A DNA stretch of 64,000 nt from Lachnospiraceae bacterium (GTDB taxonomy: Bacteria; Bacillota; Clostridia; Lachnospirales; Lachnospiraceae): assembly GCA_902363835.1 (NCBI GenBank), contig CABJBM010000027.1, forward strand, positions 1 through 64,000, written 5' to 3'. The position numbers and the translations under genes are program-made. Positions 7,907-17,689 of this stretch are shown here, one piece after another. How positions within the stretch are numbered: position 1 is the first letter of the stretch; every line of letters starts with the position of its first letter. The notes under the pieces were generated by a model. The model worked only from the letters and a program-made list of their open reading frames with translations, was not told where the DNA came from and did not search any database.

Positions 7907-9991
7907 TTAATCACATATCCAATGAACTCCCTTTTTTGTAATACTGCTTCCGCCTCTGCCCTTTGTAACAATTACGTAGCCGCTTTCCTCTAACCTGCCT
8001 AATATTTTACGCACCTGAGGCTGAGTTAACTTTATCTTACGTATTTGGGCCTCCAACAGAATTTTTTCCCGTCCAATGGATTGTCCTGTGCGTTCTGCGT
8101 TGTAAAGAATTTCCAGAATCACCCGTTCCTGTTGGGTCGGCATATGGGTTACTTTTGAACACTGAGGCAGCTTATCCGTGATGTGCATATCAATCTGCAC
8201 ATCTTTTATTCCATTGGCCTCTTCTTTATATTTGCCTATGGGAAAAACAGGAGGCAAATCATCAATTGTTATTACCCTATGACCTGTAAAGCACAAATAA
8301 TCTACCACATTGCGCAGTTCCCGTATATTCCCCGGCCACTCATATTTGCGAAACAATTCCTTGATATCATCATTTAACTGGAATGTTCCCCCAAGTTCTT
8401 TTTGAAAACTGTCCAAAATTAAAAATACATCTTCCTCCCGTTTCCGAAGGGGCGGGATTAATACCGGCAAGGCATTCAGTCTGTAATAAAGGTCCTGGCG
8501 GAAAGTGCCTTCCGCCACTTTTTGCTCAAGTTCTTCATTGGTTGCTGCAACGATCCGTACATCAACAGGAATGATCTGATTTCCGCCAACCCGCATGATT
8601 TCATGTTCCTGTAAAACACGCAGCAGCTTTACCTGCAGTGCAGGGCTCATGCCTTCCACTTCATCTAAAAATAAAGTCCCCTGATGGGCGAATTCAAAAA
8701 GACCCGGCCTGCCTCCCTTTTTCGCGCCGGTAAAGGCACCTTCTTCATAACCAAACAGCTCGCTTTCCAATAAATTCTCCGGCATAGCCGCACAGTTAAT
8801 TGCCACAAAAGGCTGATCCCTGCGCTTTGACGCGTTATGGACGGAATGTGCAAACAGCTCTTTACCGGTTCCTGTTTCTCCAATTAACAAAACCGGAGAT
8901 TCCGTGCAAGCCATTTTATTCAGGATAAATTTAGTCTTTACTATTGGTTCGGACTCCCCGATCACATCATCAAAGCAATATTTGGCTCTGTGCCCCTGGC
9001 CTTTTTTCATCAATTGAACCCGCAGTTCATTTTGACGGCGCTCCATCTCATTGAACTTCTGCAAAATAGCAAATGCACCTACACAAACATCCCGCCTTAA
9101 CACCGGACGCACATAAAGGCTTACCAGATTTCCTGCAACCCTCACAACTTGCGGATTCGTCTCCTTTTTCTCCTCTAAACATGTTCGGAATGGTATATAA
9201 GGAAATATTTCTTCCCCCATGTTTTTAAGGCCAAGATTTTCAGGAACCCGGGTGATATCAACAGCATTTTTGTTAACTGCATATATTTCTCCGTGTTCAT
9301 TTACCGCGATTACGCCCTGGTCAAGCACTTCCATAAGAATATCAAACTGACTTTCCAATCTTCTGGAACGATTGAACATCTGATCAAAATAATAGGTATT
9401 GGTGCATACTGACTCCTGATACTGTTTAAACGTGGCTTCTTCAAGCAAGTCGTCAAAACCAAGCCGAAACGCTGCTTCAATCATGGTATCAGAAGAGCAG
9501 GTTCTCTGTCCCAGATTGATAATTGTGGGAATTCCGCCGGGCACATAGCGCTCTTCATCCGGAGTGACGGCAATCTCTGCCATATCAGTCAGCTTGCTTC
9601 CCGGCGCATATAATATAAACTTTAAATGCGTAATCCCCAGCTGTTCCAGCTGAGTCACTGCTTCCCTTGCCATAACCTCAGTGATATTGACGTAAATGAC
9701 TTTTGTGCCCTTTGGGATCTCTTCCAAACGGCGCACAGCTTCCTTTAAATAAGTAACCTGAATTTCCATCCGTTGTGCATCAGCCGGAATATACCGTTTG
9801 GGATCTCCCATGGCATCAAACGCATCCGTTGAGCCCATATACAAATCGCAAGGCTCCATATTTGCTGCCGTTCCATCCATCATGCTGTAATTACGGACAA
9901 CAACCCGTTCCCCAAACACCGACCGGACCTGCTGGGCATATGCTTTTCCTGCAAACGGATCCAATGCAATAACCGCTATACTTTTTTTCAT
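7907..9991 (-). CDS. Sigma-54-dependent transcriptional activator with PrpR-like sensor domain
   Basis: An enhancer-binding protein of 694 aa. The N-terminal ~200 residues resemble a PrpR-type ligand-sensing region, a PAS-like domain spans about 213-312, and the AAA+ domain runs about 340-570. The AAA+ domain shows Walker A GETGTGKE at 371-378, the sigma-54 contact loop GAFTGA at 418-423, Walker B GTLFLDE and the arginine-finger region. The C-terminus (about 610-694) looks like a winged helix ([25 protein letters not shown]) instead of the usual Fis-type helix-turn-helix, as in some clostridial activators. It points toward the sulfur amino-acid operon and is the obvious candidate to activate its -24/-12 promoter. 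RBS AGGAAGG. Confidence 0.92.
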   Translation of the reverse strand: MKKSIAVIALDPFAGKAYAQQVRSVFGERVVVRNYSMMDGTAANMEPCDLYMGSTDAFDAMGDPKRYIPADAQRMEIQVTYLKEAVRRLEEIPKGTKVIYVNITEVMAREAVTQLEQLGITHLKFILYAPGSKLTDMAEIAVTPDEERYVPGGIPTIINLGQRTCSSDTMIEAAFRLGFDDLLEEATFKQYQESVCTNTYYFDQMFNRSRRLESQFDILMEVLDQGVIAVNEHGEIYAVNKNAVDITRVPENLGLKNMGEEIFPYIPFRTCLEEKKETNPQVVRVAGNLVSLYVRPVLRRDVCVGAFAILQKFNEMERRQNELRVQLMKKGQGHRAKYCFDDVIGESEPIVKTKFILNKMACTESPVLLIGETGTGKELFAHSVHNASKRRDQPFVAINCAAMPENLLESELFGYEEGAFTGAKKGGRPGLFEFAHQGTLFLDEVEGMSPALQVKLLRVLQEHEIMRVGGNQIIPVDVRIVAATNEELEQKVAEGTFRQDLYYRLNALPVLIPPLRKREEDVFLILDSFQKELGGTFQLNDDIKELFRKYEWPGNIRELRNVVDYLCFTGHRVITIDDLPPVFPIGKYKEEANGIKDVQIDMHITDKLPQCSKVTHMPTQQERVILEILYNAERTGQSIGREKILLEAQIRKIKLTQPQVRKILGRLEESGYVIVTKGRGGSSITKKGVHWICD

Positions 9992-10612
9992 GCTTTACCT
10001 TCCTGTAACGCCAAAAGACTGCAGCATCAGCTTACGCTGCGCTGTTCCTGTTGTCTCAAGTATAACACAGCAAAAAAAACTGGTAAAGATATGAGACACT
10101 CACTTCTCTAAAACAGAAAAGTTTTTATATATTACAGAAAACTAATTTTTGTTATTTATATTCATTTTGTGAAATACCATTTTCACAATTACTGTGGAAC
10201 TCAATATAAGGAATACATAAACACATTTAAATATATCCAATGAAAATAAATAAATAGTAGAAATTCTGTTGTGCCCCGCAAAATTTATAATGATTCCAAG
10301 CACATTCGTAGATACAAAAGCAGCAGCATAATATCGCCTGCCAGTGTATTTGTAATTATCTGGTTAAAAGAGTTGAAGATAATCGCTTGTTTCTGGCAAT
10401 ACCTTTTCTCACTATTAACATCAATACTTTCCATACTTCCCCTTTCTATTACCGTTTCTCTTATTCTCATTTTCGCCGCCAAACATCTTTCATTCTTTTT
10501 ACCCTTGTGTTTCACACAATACACGTTTATTGACAAATCATTTGAAACTATTATAATAATATTAATGTAAAAAAAATATCCGCATATTGATTGTTTTTAT
10601 CAGTAAATTGAG
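9992..10612. other. Intergenic region between divergent regulators
   Basis: About 620 bp separate the sigma-54 activator from the AraC-type gene. The left part has a small GC-rich inverted repeat near 10021-10043 (CAGC...GCTG) close to the activator start. The right part has the AraC promoter. Between them the sequence is AT-rich; the open frames on both strands show no family features, no ribosome site and low-complexity composition. I see no gene here. Confidence 0.5.
10530..10557 (+). promoter_or_regulatory. Sigma-A-type promoter of the AraC-family gene
   Basis: TTGACA at 10530-10535 and TATAAT at 10552-10557 with a 16-bp spacer, both perfect hexamers. About 55 nt of leader would precede the ATG at 10619. 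Confidence 0.7.
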
Positions 10613-10618
10613 GTGCCT

Positions 10619-11521
10619 ATGCAAATATCAGTTGATCATCAACATAGAGAGTTAAAAATGCATGGTTCTGAAGAATATCCCATTTTAATCAGCAAAGAAG
10701 TGCTGTCCAGATATGACAAAGGCTATTTTTTGGATCACTGGCATTCAGAAGTAGAATTTACCTACATTATAGAAGGTGAAATTCTATATACAATAAATGG
10801 TTTTGAGCATTTATTAAAAGAAGGACAGGGAATCTTTTGTAATCAGAATATGATGCACAGCGGAAAAATGCACAACAGGCAAGATTGCAAGTATTTATCC
10901 ATTACATTCCTGCCTAAGCTCATTTACGGCTTTGAACTAAGTCGTATTAAGACAAAATATATAGATGAAATCGTTAGAAACCCATCACTTTCTCACCTTT
11001 TACTGCTAAACAGCGATCAAAATACAAAAAATATTTTAGAAATCTTATCAGAGATTTATACTTTGCAATTAAACAATAAGGAAATCAATGAATTAAAACT
11101 GCTGACATTCTTAACCTCCATATGGATGAATTTATATGATTGTTCTAAAAAATTTAAAGGTGAATTCTCAGTATGCTCCTACAATGAAAAGGAACTGAAT
11201 CGCCTAAAGAAAATCTTAGAATATATACATATTAATTATGAAAGAAGGATCTCATTGGAAGAAATCGCCGGTACTATAAACATTTGTACAAATGAATGCT
11301 GCCGGTTCTTTAGGAAACATATGAACACAACCATAAGTGCCTATATCATAGACTATAGAATTGAAAAAAGCCTCTACCTATTAGATAATACAGATTTAAG
11401 TATAACAGAATTATCACATCGTATAGGCTTTCCCAGTGCAAGCTATTATGCACAGGCCTTCCGTAAAAAAATCGGGTTTACTCCCTTTCAATATAGAAAT
11501 AGAAATAGTAATCCATTATAA
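10619..11521 (+). CDS. AraC-family transcriptional regulator with cupin sensor domain
   Basis: A cytosolic DNA-binding regulator of 300 aa. The N-terminal ~110 residues form a cupin-like domain (HWHSEVEFTYIIEGE, a sugar/ligand-binding AraC arm pattern). The C-terminal ~100 residues are two helix-turn-helix motifs (RISLEEIAGTINIC; LSITELSHRIGFPSASYYAQAFRKKIGFTPFQYR). I chose ATG 10619, which has GAGG five bases upstream; an in-frame GTG at 10613 overlaps that site. It is convergent with the FecBCD-type importer operon. Whether it regulates that operon is unknown. Confidence 0.9.
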   Translation: MQISVDHQHRELKMHGSEEYPILISKEVLSRYDKGYFLDHWHSEVEFTYIIEGEILYTINGFEHLLKEGQGIFCNQNMMHSGKMHNRQDCKYLSITFLPKLIYGFELSRIKTKYIDEIVRNPSLSHLLLLNSDQNTKNILEILSEIYTLQLNNKEINELKLLTFLTSIWMNLYDCSKKFKGEFSVCSYNEKELNRLKKILEYIHINYERRISLEEIAGTINICTNECCRFFRKHMNTTISAYIIDYRIEKSLYLLDNTDLSITELSHRIGFPSASYYAQAFRKKIGFTPFQYRNRNSNPL

Positions 11522-11570
11522 AAAGGCAATTCTCCGTGACTTTAATTATCATTGCAGAATTGCTTTTTCT
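11521..11570 (+). terminator. Terminator after the AraC-family gene
   Basis: AAAAGGCAATTCT (11521-11533) pairs with AGAATTGCTTTTT (11556-11568), followed by CTTTT. It lies immediately after the stop codon and can serve both strands. Confidence 0.75.
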
Positions 11571-11715
11571 TTTACTTTTATTTTTGCTGCTTCTTTTAAC
11601 AGGCAATTTTCATTGATTTTAACATAATAATTAGATACAAAATCCGGAATCATATAAATGGGTATTTCAATAGGCCGAATTCTACTATCATTAAAACAGA
11701 AACTCCAGCCTTATT

Positions 11716-12492
11716 TTATATTTTAAAGGGATAATAATAAGACTTCCCCTTTTCCGTCAGCTGCCGGATATCCACCTTAAAGATATCACTGATACAACTA
11801 TGAACCCTGTGATCAGCTGCTTCCTCATAAGCAACCACCCTCCCCTTTTCCATTACAGCCAGACGGTCGGAATAATTGAGGGCCAGATTAAGATCATGCA
11901 AAACCAAAACAATGGTTTTTCCAAGCTTTCTGTTTAAACTGCTTATAAGCTCCATGATTTCATAGGAAACATTAATATCCAGATAAGTGGTGGGTTCATC
12001 CAGAAAAATAACCGGCGTATCCTGGGCCAGCACCATGGCAAGAAAGACACGCTGGCGCTCTCCTCCTGAAAGCCGGCGCATATTTTTACTTTGAAAAGAC
12101 TCACAGCAGGTGATTTTCATGGCATATTCTGCCAGCCGTTTATCCTCGGCGGACGAGAGACTGACCGGTGACTGATGGGGATATCTTCCCGACATCACCG
12201 CATCTTCCACCGCCATATCCGGTACATAGCTGCTTTGAAGGAGCACGGATACGTTTCTGGCAAATTCCTTTCTTTTCATGCCGCCTATGTCTTGATTCTC
12301 CAAATACACTTTCCCCTTATTTGGCTGCAAAAGCCGGGAAGCAAGCTTTAACACCGTGCTTTTTCCGCATCCGTTAGGTCCCACGATGGTGGTGATCTTT
12401 CCTTTTTCAAAGCTTAGGTCCATCTCCCGGATTAAAGGCTGTCTGTTATAAGAATAAGTCACATCCTCAAGCCTGATCATAGTTTCCATCAT
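11716..12492 (-). CDS. FecE/BtuD-type ABC transporter ATP-binding protein
   Basis: ATPase subunit of an importer for iron-siderophore, heme, cobalamin or similar chelates (258 aa). Walker A GPNGCGKST, signature LSGGERQRV, Walker B VIFLDEPT and the switch-region histidine (LVLHDLN) are all visible. The start ATG overlaps the stop of the permease gene (ATGA), so the two are translationally coupled. Last gene of the radical SAM / binding protein / permease / ATPase operon on the minus strand. Confidence 0.93.
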   Translation of the reverse strand: MMETMIRLEDVTYSYNRQPLIREMDLSFEKGKITTIVGPNGCGKSTVLKLASRLLQPNKGKVYLENQDIGGMKRKEFARNVSVLLQSSYVPDMAVEDAVMSGRYPHQSPVSLSSAEDKRLAEYAMKITCCESFQSKNMRRLSGGERQRVFLAMVLAQDTPVIFLDEPTTYLDINVSYEIMELISSLNRKLGKTIVLVLHDLNLALNYSDRLAVMEKGRVVAYEEAADHRVHSCISDIFKVDIRQLTEKGKSYYYPFKI

Positions 12493-13481
12493 CCTTTCCG
12501 TCTGTTTTTAACAATCAGATAAAGAAAAAACGGACCTCCCATAAGGGACATTAAAATTCCCACCGGAAGCTCATATGGCAGAAATAAGGTTCTGGCCAGC
12601 AAATCACACAAAATAACAAACATGCCTCCAGTCAAAGCGCTGGCAGGAAGGACAAACCGGTTGTCCTGTCCGATGATTAATTTTACCCCATGGGGTACTA
12701 AAAGGCCCACAAAGCCGATCATTCCTGCAAAGCTGACTGCCGCTCCTGCAAGAATGGCCGCAATGGTCAGGTAAATGCACCGGCAGGCATTTACATTCAT
12801 GCCAAGGGTTTTTGCACTGTCTGCCCCAAGATTTAAAATGTTAAGTCCTTTGGAACAAAGCAGTGCCAGAATAAAGCCTGCAGCAATAAAAACCGAAGGA
12901 TAGACAAGAACATTTGAAGTAACCGAGGAAAGCCCTCCCACCAGAAAATTCCCTGCGCCCACATAGGCATCCGGATATAAAATCATAACCGTATTCATCC
13001 CTGCGCTGAAAATGCTGTTAACCGCAAACCCTGTTAAAACCAGCAGGACCCTGGACATCCTGCCCAGCATGGTAATTGCCAGAACCAGCATACAGGCAAG
13101 AAGCGCGCCCATAAATGCCGACAAAGGCAGGAAAAACGGATTTGCAGGAAGAAAGGCAGATGCCAGCAGAACCAGCAGCCCTGCCCCTGCATTTACTCCA
13201 ATGATATTAGGGCTTGCCAGAGGATTGTTTAACACGGACTGAATGATGGCACCGGATACTGCAAGAGCGCTTCCTGCAAGCAGGGCGCCTGCTACTCTTG
13301 GCAGGCGCACAGTGAGAAGTATCCGGTATAAGAAATCATCGGATTCCCCTGCAGACAGTGTTGCAATAAGTACAGATGGCCGGATATTGCTGGTTCCCAG
13401 GCACAATCCCAGCAAAACCGAAACTGACAGTCCTGCTGCTGACAAAAGGATAAACAACCGCGCCTTGTTATTTCTTTCCAT
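12489..13481 (-). CDS. FecCD/BtuC-family ABC transporter permease
   Basis: A polytopic membrane protein of 330 aa with about ten hydrophobic segments, forming the translocation path of a type II importer. Recognisable FecCD features are RLPRVAGALLAGSALAVSGAIIQSVLNNPLASPNIIGVNAGAG and GFVGLLVPHGVKLIIG. The frame runs further upstream, but ATG 13481 has GGGAG about 8 bp before it and gives the proper N-terminus. It overlaps the end of the binding-protein gene by 14 bp. Confidence 0.92.
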   Translation of the reverse strand: MERNNKARLFILLSAAGLSVSVLLGLCLGTSNIRPSVLIATLSAGESDDFLYRILLTVRLPRVAGALLAGSALAVSGAIIQSVLNNPLASPNIIGVNAGAGLLVLLASAFLPANPFFLPLSAFMGALLACMLVLAITMLGRMSRVLLVLTGFAVNSIFSAGMNTVMILYPDAYVGAGNFLVGGLSSVTSNVLVYPSVFIAAGFILALLCSKGLNILNLGADSAKTLGMNVNACRCIYLTIAAILAGAAVSFAGMIGFVGLLVPHGVKLIIGQDNRFVLPASALTGGMFVILCDLLARTLFLPYELPVGILMSLMGGPFFLYLIVKNRRKG

Positions 13482-14406
13482 AAAGAATCTCCCAAAGGTA
13501 TTGATAGCTTTCTCCCCATTTTCCGTTGGGCTTATAAAGGAACTTTTCCTTTGGCAGAAGGATATACCGGTCATTCTTAACGGCAGTAAGGCCATTCCAT
13601 GCCGGATTTTTTTCAATGCTTTCTTTTAAATTTTTCACGGCAAGCTCATTGTCGTTTCCCATGGGAATCACGAAAATATAATCCGGGTCTTCTTTTACGA
13701 TACTTTCCATGTTAAATTCCTTAAGCAGGCTCTGGTTCTCATCAGCTATGTTTTTACACCCAAGATCATTTAACATTTTTCCTGTCATGGTCTTTGAATT
13801 CTGTGCCACCGCTCCGCCGGAATAGGTAATGAGAAGTAAAACAGAGGGCGGCTCCTGAGTCTTTGGCCTGGAAAGGATTTCCTCAATCTCTTCCTTTACG
13901 GCCAGCCCATGTTCCTGATACAGTTCATTCCTTCCGGTTATTTCCGTGCAGATTTTAAGCATGGACAAGTAGTCCTCAAAATATGTCACTTTAAAATAGG
14001 CCGTTGTAATACCTGCCTGTTTCAGAACCTCTTTCAGGGCAGTATGTTCCCTGGTTTCTGATGACAATATGACCAGATCCGGGTTTAAGGCTATGATTTT
14101 CTCTGCATTTGGACTGTTGTATTTTCCCACGGAAACAATTTCCTCTGAAAGGTCCAGCCCTCTTTCTTCAAATGCATCATCAGTGACCCCTGTCAGCCTG
14201 CCTCCGGCTTCCAGCCAGATTTCTGCAAAACTCCCCATTAAAGCGACCGCATTTTCCGGATTTTTAACCGCCACTTCCTGGCCAAGCGCGTCGGTAAAGC
14301 AGCAGCCCTCTGCCGCTGTGGCAGCGGGTTTTGATGTCCTGACGCCGCACCCGGAAAGTATATTTAAAATTACAAGAAGCATTCCTGCATATACCATGGT
14401 TTTCAT
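13468..14406 (-). CDS. Fe-siderophore/heme/cobalamin-type ABC transporter substrate-binding lipoprotein
   Basis: Extracellular binding protein (about 312 aa) anchored by lipid. The signal peptide MKTMVYAGMLLVILNILSGCG ends in a lipobox with cysteine. A TroA/BtuF-type two-lobe domain follows (NPDLVILSS, MGSFAEIWLEAGG, DPDYIFVIPMG). The ATG at 14406 is chosen because it gives a clean signal peptide; the frame is open further upstream. The start overlaps the end of the radical SAM gene. The ligand cannot be read from sequence; a tetrapyrrole or metal chelate fits the family. Confidence 0.9.
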   Translation of the reverse strand: MKTMVYAGMLLVILNILSGCGVRTSKPAATAAEGCCFTDALGQEVAVKNPENAVALMGSFAEIWLEAGGRLTGVTDDAFEERGLDLSEEIVSVGKYNSPNAEKIIALNPDLVILSSETREHTALKEVLKQAGITTAYFKVTYFEDYLSMLKICTEITGRNELYQEHGLAVKEEIEEILSRPKTQEPPSVLLLITYSGGAVAQNSKTMTGKMLNDLGCKNIADENQSLLKEFNMESIVKEDPDYIFVIPMGNDNELAVKNLKESIEKNPAWNGLTAVKNDRYILLPKEKFLYKPNGKWGESYQYLWEILYGKK

Positions 14407-14408
14407 CT

Positions 14409-15422
14409 TCAATTGATCAACGCACCTTCTTCGCATAATTGTTTTCCATAAGCGCAATAGCTGTCTTCCGCCATATAATCGCCGTTATTATAATATCCCG
14501 CCCGTGCGCGGCAGCCCCCGCACTCTTTTCCGTAAAGGCAGTCACTGCATGTCCCCTTGTATTTCTGAGTGCGCAGGGTTTTAAACAAACTGCTGTTTTT
14601 CCATATCTGTCCGAACGGTTCTTTGCGGATATCCCCTGCTTCCTCAACCATATAGGCGCAGGGACGGACCTTTCCCACAGGGCTTACCACACAATAGGAA
14701 AGTCCCGCAAGACAGCCTCTGGTAAAGCGGGTATCCACATTCATCTGCTTTGCCACTCTTGTAAACTGAGGGGCACAGGTAGGTTTTATATCAATGGGAA
14801 CTTCCTTCTGCTTTGCCATAATGGTTTGCAGAAGCTTTTCGTACTCCATGACTTTTAAGGAGGTTTCTTCCAGATATCTCCCCCTGCCAACGGGAATCAG
14901 GAAAAACAGGTAATTGGCCATTGCACCGGATTTTACACTGAAATCAATGATGTCCTCCACTTCATCCTGGTTCCAGTCCATGATCGTTGTATGTATCTGA
15001 AAGGGCAAACCGGCCTTTTTACAGTTCTCAATCCCCTCTAAGGTCAACCGGTATGCGTTTTCATTTCCCCTGAACCTGTTATGTTTTTGTTCATCCAGGC
15101 TGTCAAGGCTGATCCCCATGGCCGCGGCCTTGCACTCCTTCAGCCGTTTGGCTGCCTCTTCCGTAATCAACATACCGTTGGTGCCAAAAACAGGCCGAAG
15201 GCCCGCACCGGCTGCATAGGATACCAGAGTATAAATATCCGGGCGCATCAGCGGTTCCCCTCCGCTGAATATCATAATGCGGAAACCCGCTCCGGCGATT
15301 TCATCAATTAGCTTTTTGGCTTCCTCTGTTGTCAGTTCGTCTGCCTTTTTACTGCCGGCATCCTGGTAACAATGCTTGCACTTAAGATTACACTGGTTTG
15401 TCGTCATCCATGAAACAATCAT
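14409..15422 (-). CDS. Radical SAM/SPASM protein, NirJ/AhbD-like
   Basis: A 337-aa radical S-adenosylmethionine enzyme. The first 4Fe-4S cluster is bound by Cys11, Cys15 and Cys18 (CNLKCKHC), with the GGEP motif (FSGGEPLMRPD) for SAM. The C-terminal SPASM region has the cysteines of CVVSPVGKVRPC and CSDCLYGKECGGC plus a last one near DSYC, for auxiliary clusters. The opening MIVSWMTTNQCNLKCKHCY resembles the NirJ2/AhbD branch that modifies tetrapyrrole side chains, but SPASM proteins also modify peptides. First gene of the operon carrying a chelate importer. RBS AAGGAG. It is divergent from the DUF1858-like/GTPase/ABC operon. Confidence 0.85.
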   Translation of the reverse strand: MIVSWMTTNQCNLKCKHCYQDAGSKKADELTTEEAKKLIDEIAGAGFRIMIFSGGEPLMRPDIYTLVSYAAGAGLRPVFGTNGMLITEEAAKRLKECKAAAMGISLDSLDEQKHNRFRGNENAYRLTLEGIENCKKAGLPFQIHTTIMDWNQDEVEDIIDFSVKSGAMANYLFFLIPVGRGRYLEETSLKVMEYEKLLQTIMAKQKEVPIDIKPTCAPQFTRVAKQMNVDTRFTRGCLAGLSYCVVSPVGKVRPCAYMVEEAGDIRKEPFGQIWKNSSLFKTLRTQKYKGTCSDCLYGKECGGCRARAGYYNNGDYMAEDSYCAYGKQLCEEGALIN

Positions 15423-15737
15423 ATGCTTTCTCCTTGTACTATACTATAAACCATTTTATTTCATCATAATTGCAACAACCCCTTTTCATTCCATAAACTT
15501 TTAATTTTTATCAGTATCTTAAAAATAAAAACTCATGTAAGCCTCTTTTACCGGGAAGCCCAGATCTGCGATTCTTAAGCCACCCTTTGAAAACTGGTGT
15601 AATTTTATGGGTTTTAATAAATAATATCAATAACGTTCTCACATATGTTGTAATTACAACAACCAAATTGGAAAGGATATGGTATGATAAGCATATCAAA
15701 TTACCCTGACTGTTATCACATGTAGAAAGGAAGAAAA
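15423..15737. promoter_or_regulatory. Shared divergent control region with repeated operator-like sites
   Basis: The 315 bp between the two divergent operons hold a perfect 14-bp palindrome GTTGTAATTACAAC at 15647-15660, which is part of AATTACAACAACC (15652-15664). A near copy, AATTGCAACAACC, lies at 15468-15480 beside the other operon. On the right side a -10-like TATGAT follows the palindrome by about 20 bp with no good -35 box. The two related sites, one at each promoter, suggest a common regulator. No gene is seen in this interval. Confidence 0.5.
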
Positions 15738-16991
15738 ATGGCACACTATATAAAAGCTACCGACACCATTTACGATATAACTGAAAAATATCCCGAAACA
15801 ATGGGATTGTTTGTTACAAACGGGTTTGAGCATTTAAACAATCCTGTTATGCGCAACACTCTTGCAAAGACCGTTACTCTTGAAATGGCTTTATCCATGC
15901 GAAAGCTCAATCAGGAGCTTTTCATAGAAAAGCTGGAAGAAATCATTAAGCAAAACCTTCCTGACCTCACTTCCGGGCTTACACCTACGAAAAAAGAAGA
16001 AGGCGGCGATATCCGCATTGAAGGCGTACTGCCCTGCCCCATCCGCCTTCCCCTTTTGGAAAAATTTGAAGCTTGGATGATTTCCCAAAAGGATTCCATG
16101 GATTATAAGGTGGACTACAATTTAAAATCCGCCAACCTTGGACTGGATGATGTAAAGGAACGGATCATTGCTGCAGACGGCAATGCAGACGCCCTGTCTG
16201 ACCTTTATCTGTCAGCAGGCTTTGACTTATTCTTTGATAAAAACCTCATGGGGCGTTACCGGGATTCCGGCACTTTTGAAGATATTTCAGATATTAAACA
16301 AATAAATCCTGATTTTGACAATGACGCCATTTCCTTAAAGGACCCTAAAAACCAATATGCCATCATTGGCATTGTTCCGGCTGTTATCATGGTAAATACC
16401 GCCGTTTTAGGGGACCGTCCTTTTCCTGAAAGCTGGGCGGACTTAATGAAGCCTGAATTTGAAAACAGTGTCAGCATGCCCATGAAGGACTTGGACATGT
16501 TCAACGCATTTTTGCTGCACATTCACCGGTATTACGGGGATGAGGGCATTGAAAAAATGGGAAAAGCCCTTTTGCGCAGCATGCATCCGGCCCAGATGGT
16601 GAAATCCCACATTGCAAAGGACGGAAATAAGGTTCCGGCTGTTACGATCTCTCCCTACTTTTTTGCCAGCATGGCAGATGAGAAAAGCCCCCTGCGTCCC
16701 GTATGGCCAAAGGATGGGGCAATCATAAGCCCGATTTTCCTTTTGGCAAGATCAAAGAACAGAGAAAAGGTCAAGCCATTTGTGGACTTCCTCTATTCCA
16801 AAGAAATAGGCGAAATCCTTTCCTCTAACGGAAAGTTCCCCTCCACAAACCCGCTGGTAGATAACCACTTAAAACCAGATCAAAAGTTCATGTGGCTTGG
16901 CTGGGACTATATTCACAGCCATGATATCGGAGATCTGATCAAGACCACTGAACAGCTGTTTTATCAGGCAGCAGAAAAGGAGGTTTTATGA
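15738..16991 (+). CDS. DUF1858-like domain fused to a cytoplasmic ABC substrate-binding-protein-like domain
   Basis: A 417-aa protein with no signal peptide or lipobox. Residues about 3-65 resemble a DUF1858 helical domain (ATDTIYDITEKYPETMGLFVTNGF...VTLEMAL). Residues about 100-410 look like an iron/sulfate-type periplasmic binding protein (AIIGIVPAVIMVNTAVLGDRPFPESWADLMKPEF; SPIFLLARSKNREKVKPFVDFLYSKEIGEIL). A binding-protein fold apparently kept in the cytosol is unusual. It shares a 4-bp ATGA overlap with the GTPase gene. A cofactor- or metal-binding role is an inference. Confidence 0.75.
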   Translation: MAHYIKATDTIYDITEKYPETMGLFVTNGFEHLNNPVMRNTLAKTVTLEMALSMRKLNQELFIEKLEEIIKQNLPDLTSGLTPTKKEEGGDIRIEGVLPCPIRLPLLEKFEAWMISQKDSMDYKVDYNLKSANLGLDDVKERIIAADGNADALSDLYLSAGFDLFFDKNLMGRYRDSGTFEDISDIKQINPDFDNDAISLKDPKNQYAIIGIVPAVIMVNTAVLGDRPFPESWADLMKPEFENSVSMPMKDLDMFNAFLLHIHRYYGDEGIEKMGKALLRSMHPAQMVKSHIAKDGNKVPAVTISPYFFASMADEKSPLRPVWPKDGAIISPIFLLARSKNREKVKPFVDFLYSKEIGEILSSNGKFPSTNPLVDNHLKPDQKFMWLGWDYIHSHDIGDLIKTTEQLFYQAAEKEVL

Positions 16992-17689
16992 ATCTGATTA
17001 TTGTTTCAGGCCCTCCTTCCTCAGGGAAGACGTCTGTGATCTTAAAAACCATTGCTTCTTTTCAGAACAGAAACATAAAGGTTGGTGTTGTTAAATTTGA
17101 CTGCCTCTATACGGATGACGATGCTGCCTATGAAAAAGCCGGTATACCGGTAAAAAAGGGACTTTCCGGCGCCTTATGCCCTGACCATTTTTTTGCTTCC
17201 AATATTGAAGAGGTGGTAAATTGGGGCAATGAGGAAAAGCTGGACTTACTCATCACCGAATCCGCCGGTCTTTGCAACCGCTGTTCCCCTTATTTAAAGG
17301 AAATTAAGGGAGTTTGCGTCATTGACAACCTTTCCGGCATCAATACTCCCAAAAAAATCGGTCCCATGTTAAAATCAGCTGATTTTGTGGTCATTACAAA
17401 GGGGGATATTGTATCCCAGGCAGAGCGGGAGGTTTTTGCCTCCTGTGTAAGCTCCGTAAATCCCCGTGCTGTTACCATGCATGTAAATGGGCTGACCGGA
17501 CAAGGGGCTTATGAGCTGGGAAGCCTTCTCTATGACGAGAACCAGAACATCGAATCTGTCCAGGGCATGCAGCTGCGCTTCCCCATGCCTTCCGCCCTCT
17601 GCTCCTATTGCCTTGGAGAAACAAGAATCGGGGAAGCATTTCAGATGGGAAACGTTAAAAAAATCAATTTGGGGGCAGATAAGACATGA
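16988..17689 (+). CDS. HypB/UreG/G3E-like P-loop GTPase
   Basis: A 233-aa SIMIBI-type nucleotide-binding protein. The P-loop is GPPSSGKTS at 8-16, a switch-like LLITESAGLCNRC stretch lies near residue 80-95, and VVITKGD matches the NKxD-type guanine-binding motif of HypB/UreG relatives. Cysteine pairs at LCNRC and at the C-terminal LCSYC could bind a metal or cluster. HypB/UreG proteins deliver nickel or other cofactors to enzymes, so a metallochaperone function is plausible; the target is unknown. Overlaps both neighbours by 4 bp, implying tight translational coupling. Confidence 0.78.
   Translation: MNLIIVSGPPSSGKTSVILKTIASFQNRNIKVGVVKFDCLYTDDDAAYEKAGIPVKKGLSGALCPDHFFASNIEEVVNWGNEEKLDLLITESAGLCNRCSPYLKEIKGVCVIDNLSGINTPKKIGPMLKSADFVVITKGDIVSQAEREVFASCVSSVNPRAVTMHVNGLTGQGAYELGSLLYDENQNIESVQGMQLRFPMPSALCSYCLGETRIGEAFQMGNVKKINLGADKT

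Noticed and set aside
10271..10570. Open frames on both strands in the AraC upstream region
   Set aside because: Low complexity, no ribosome site, and the AraC promoter lies inside.
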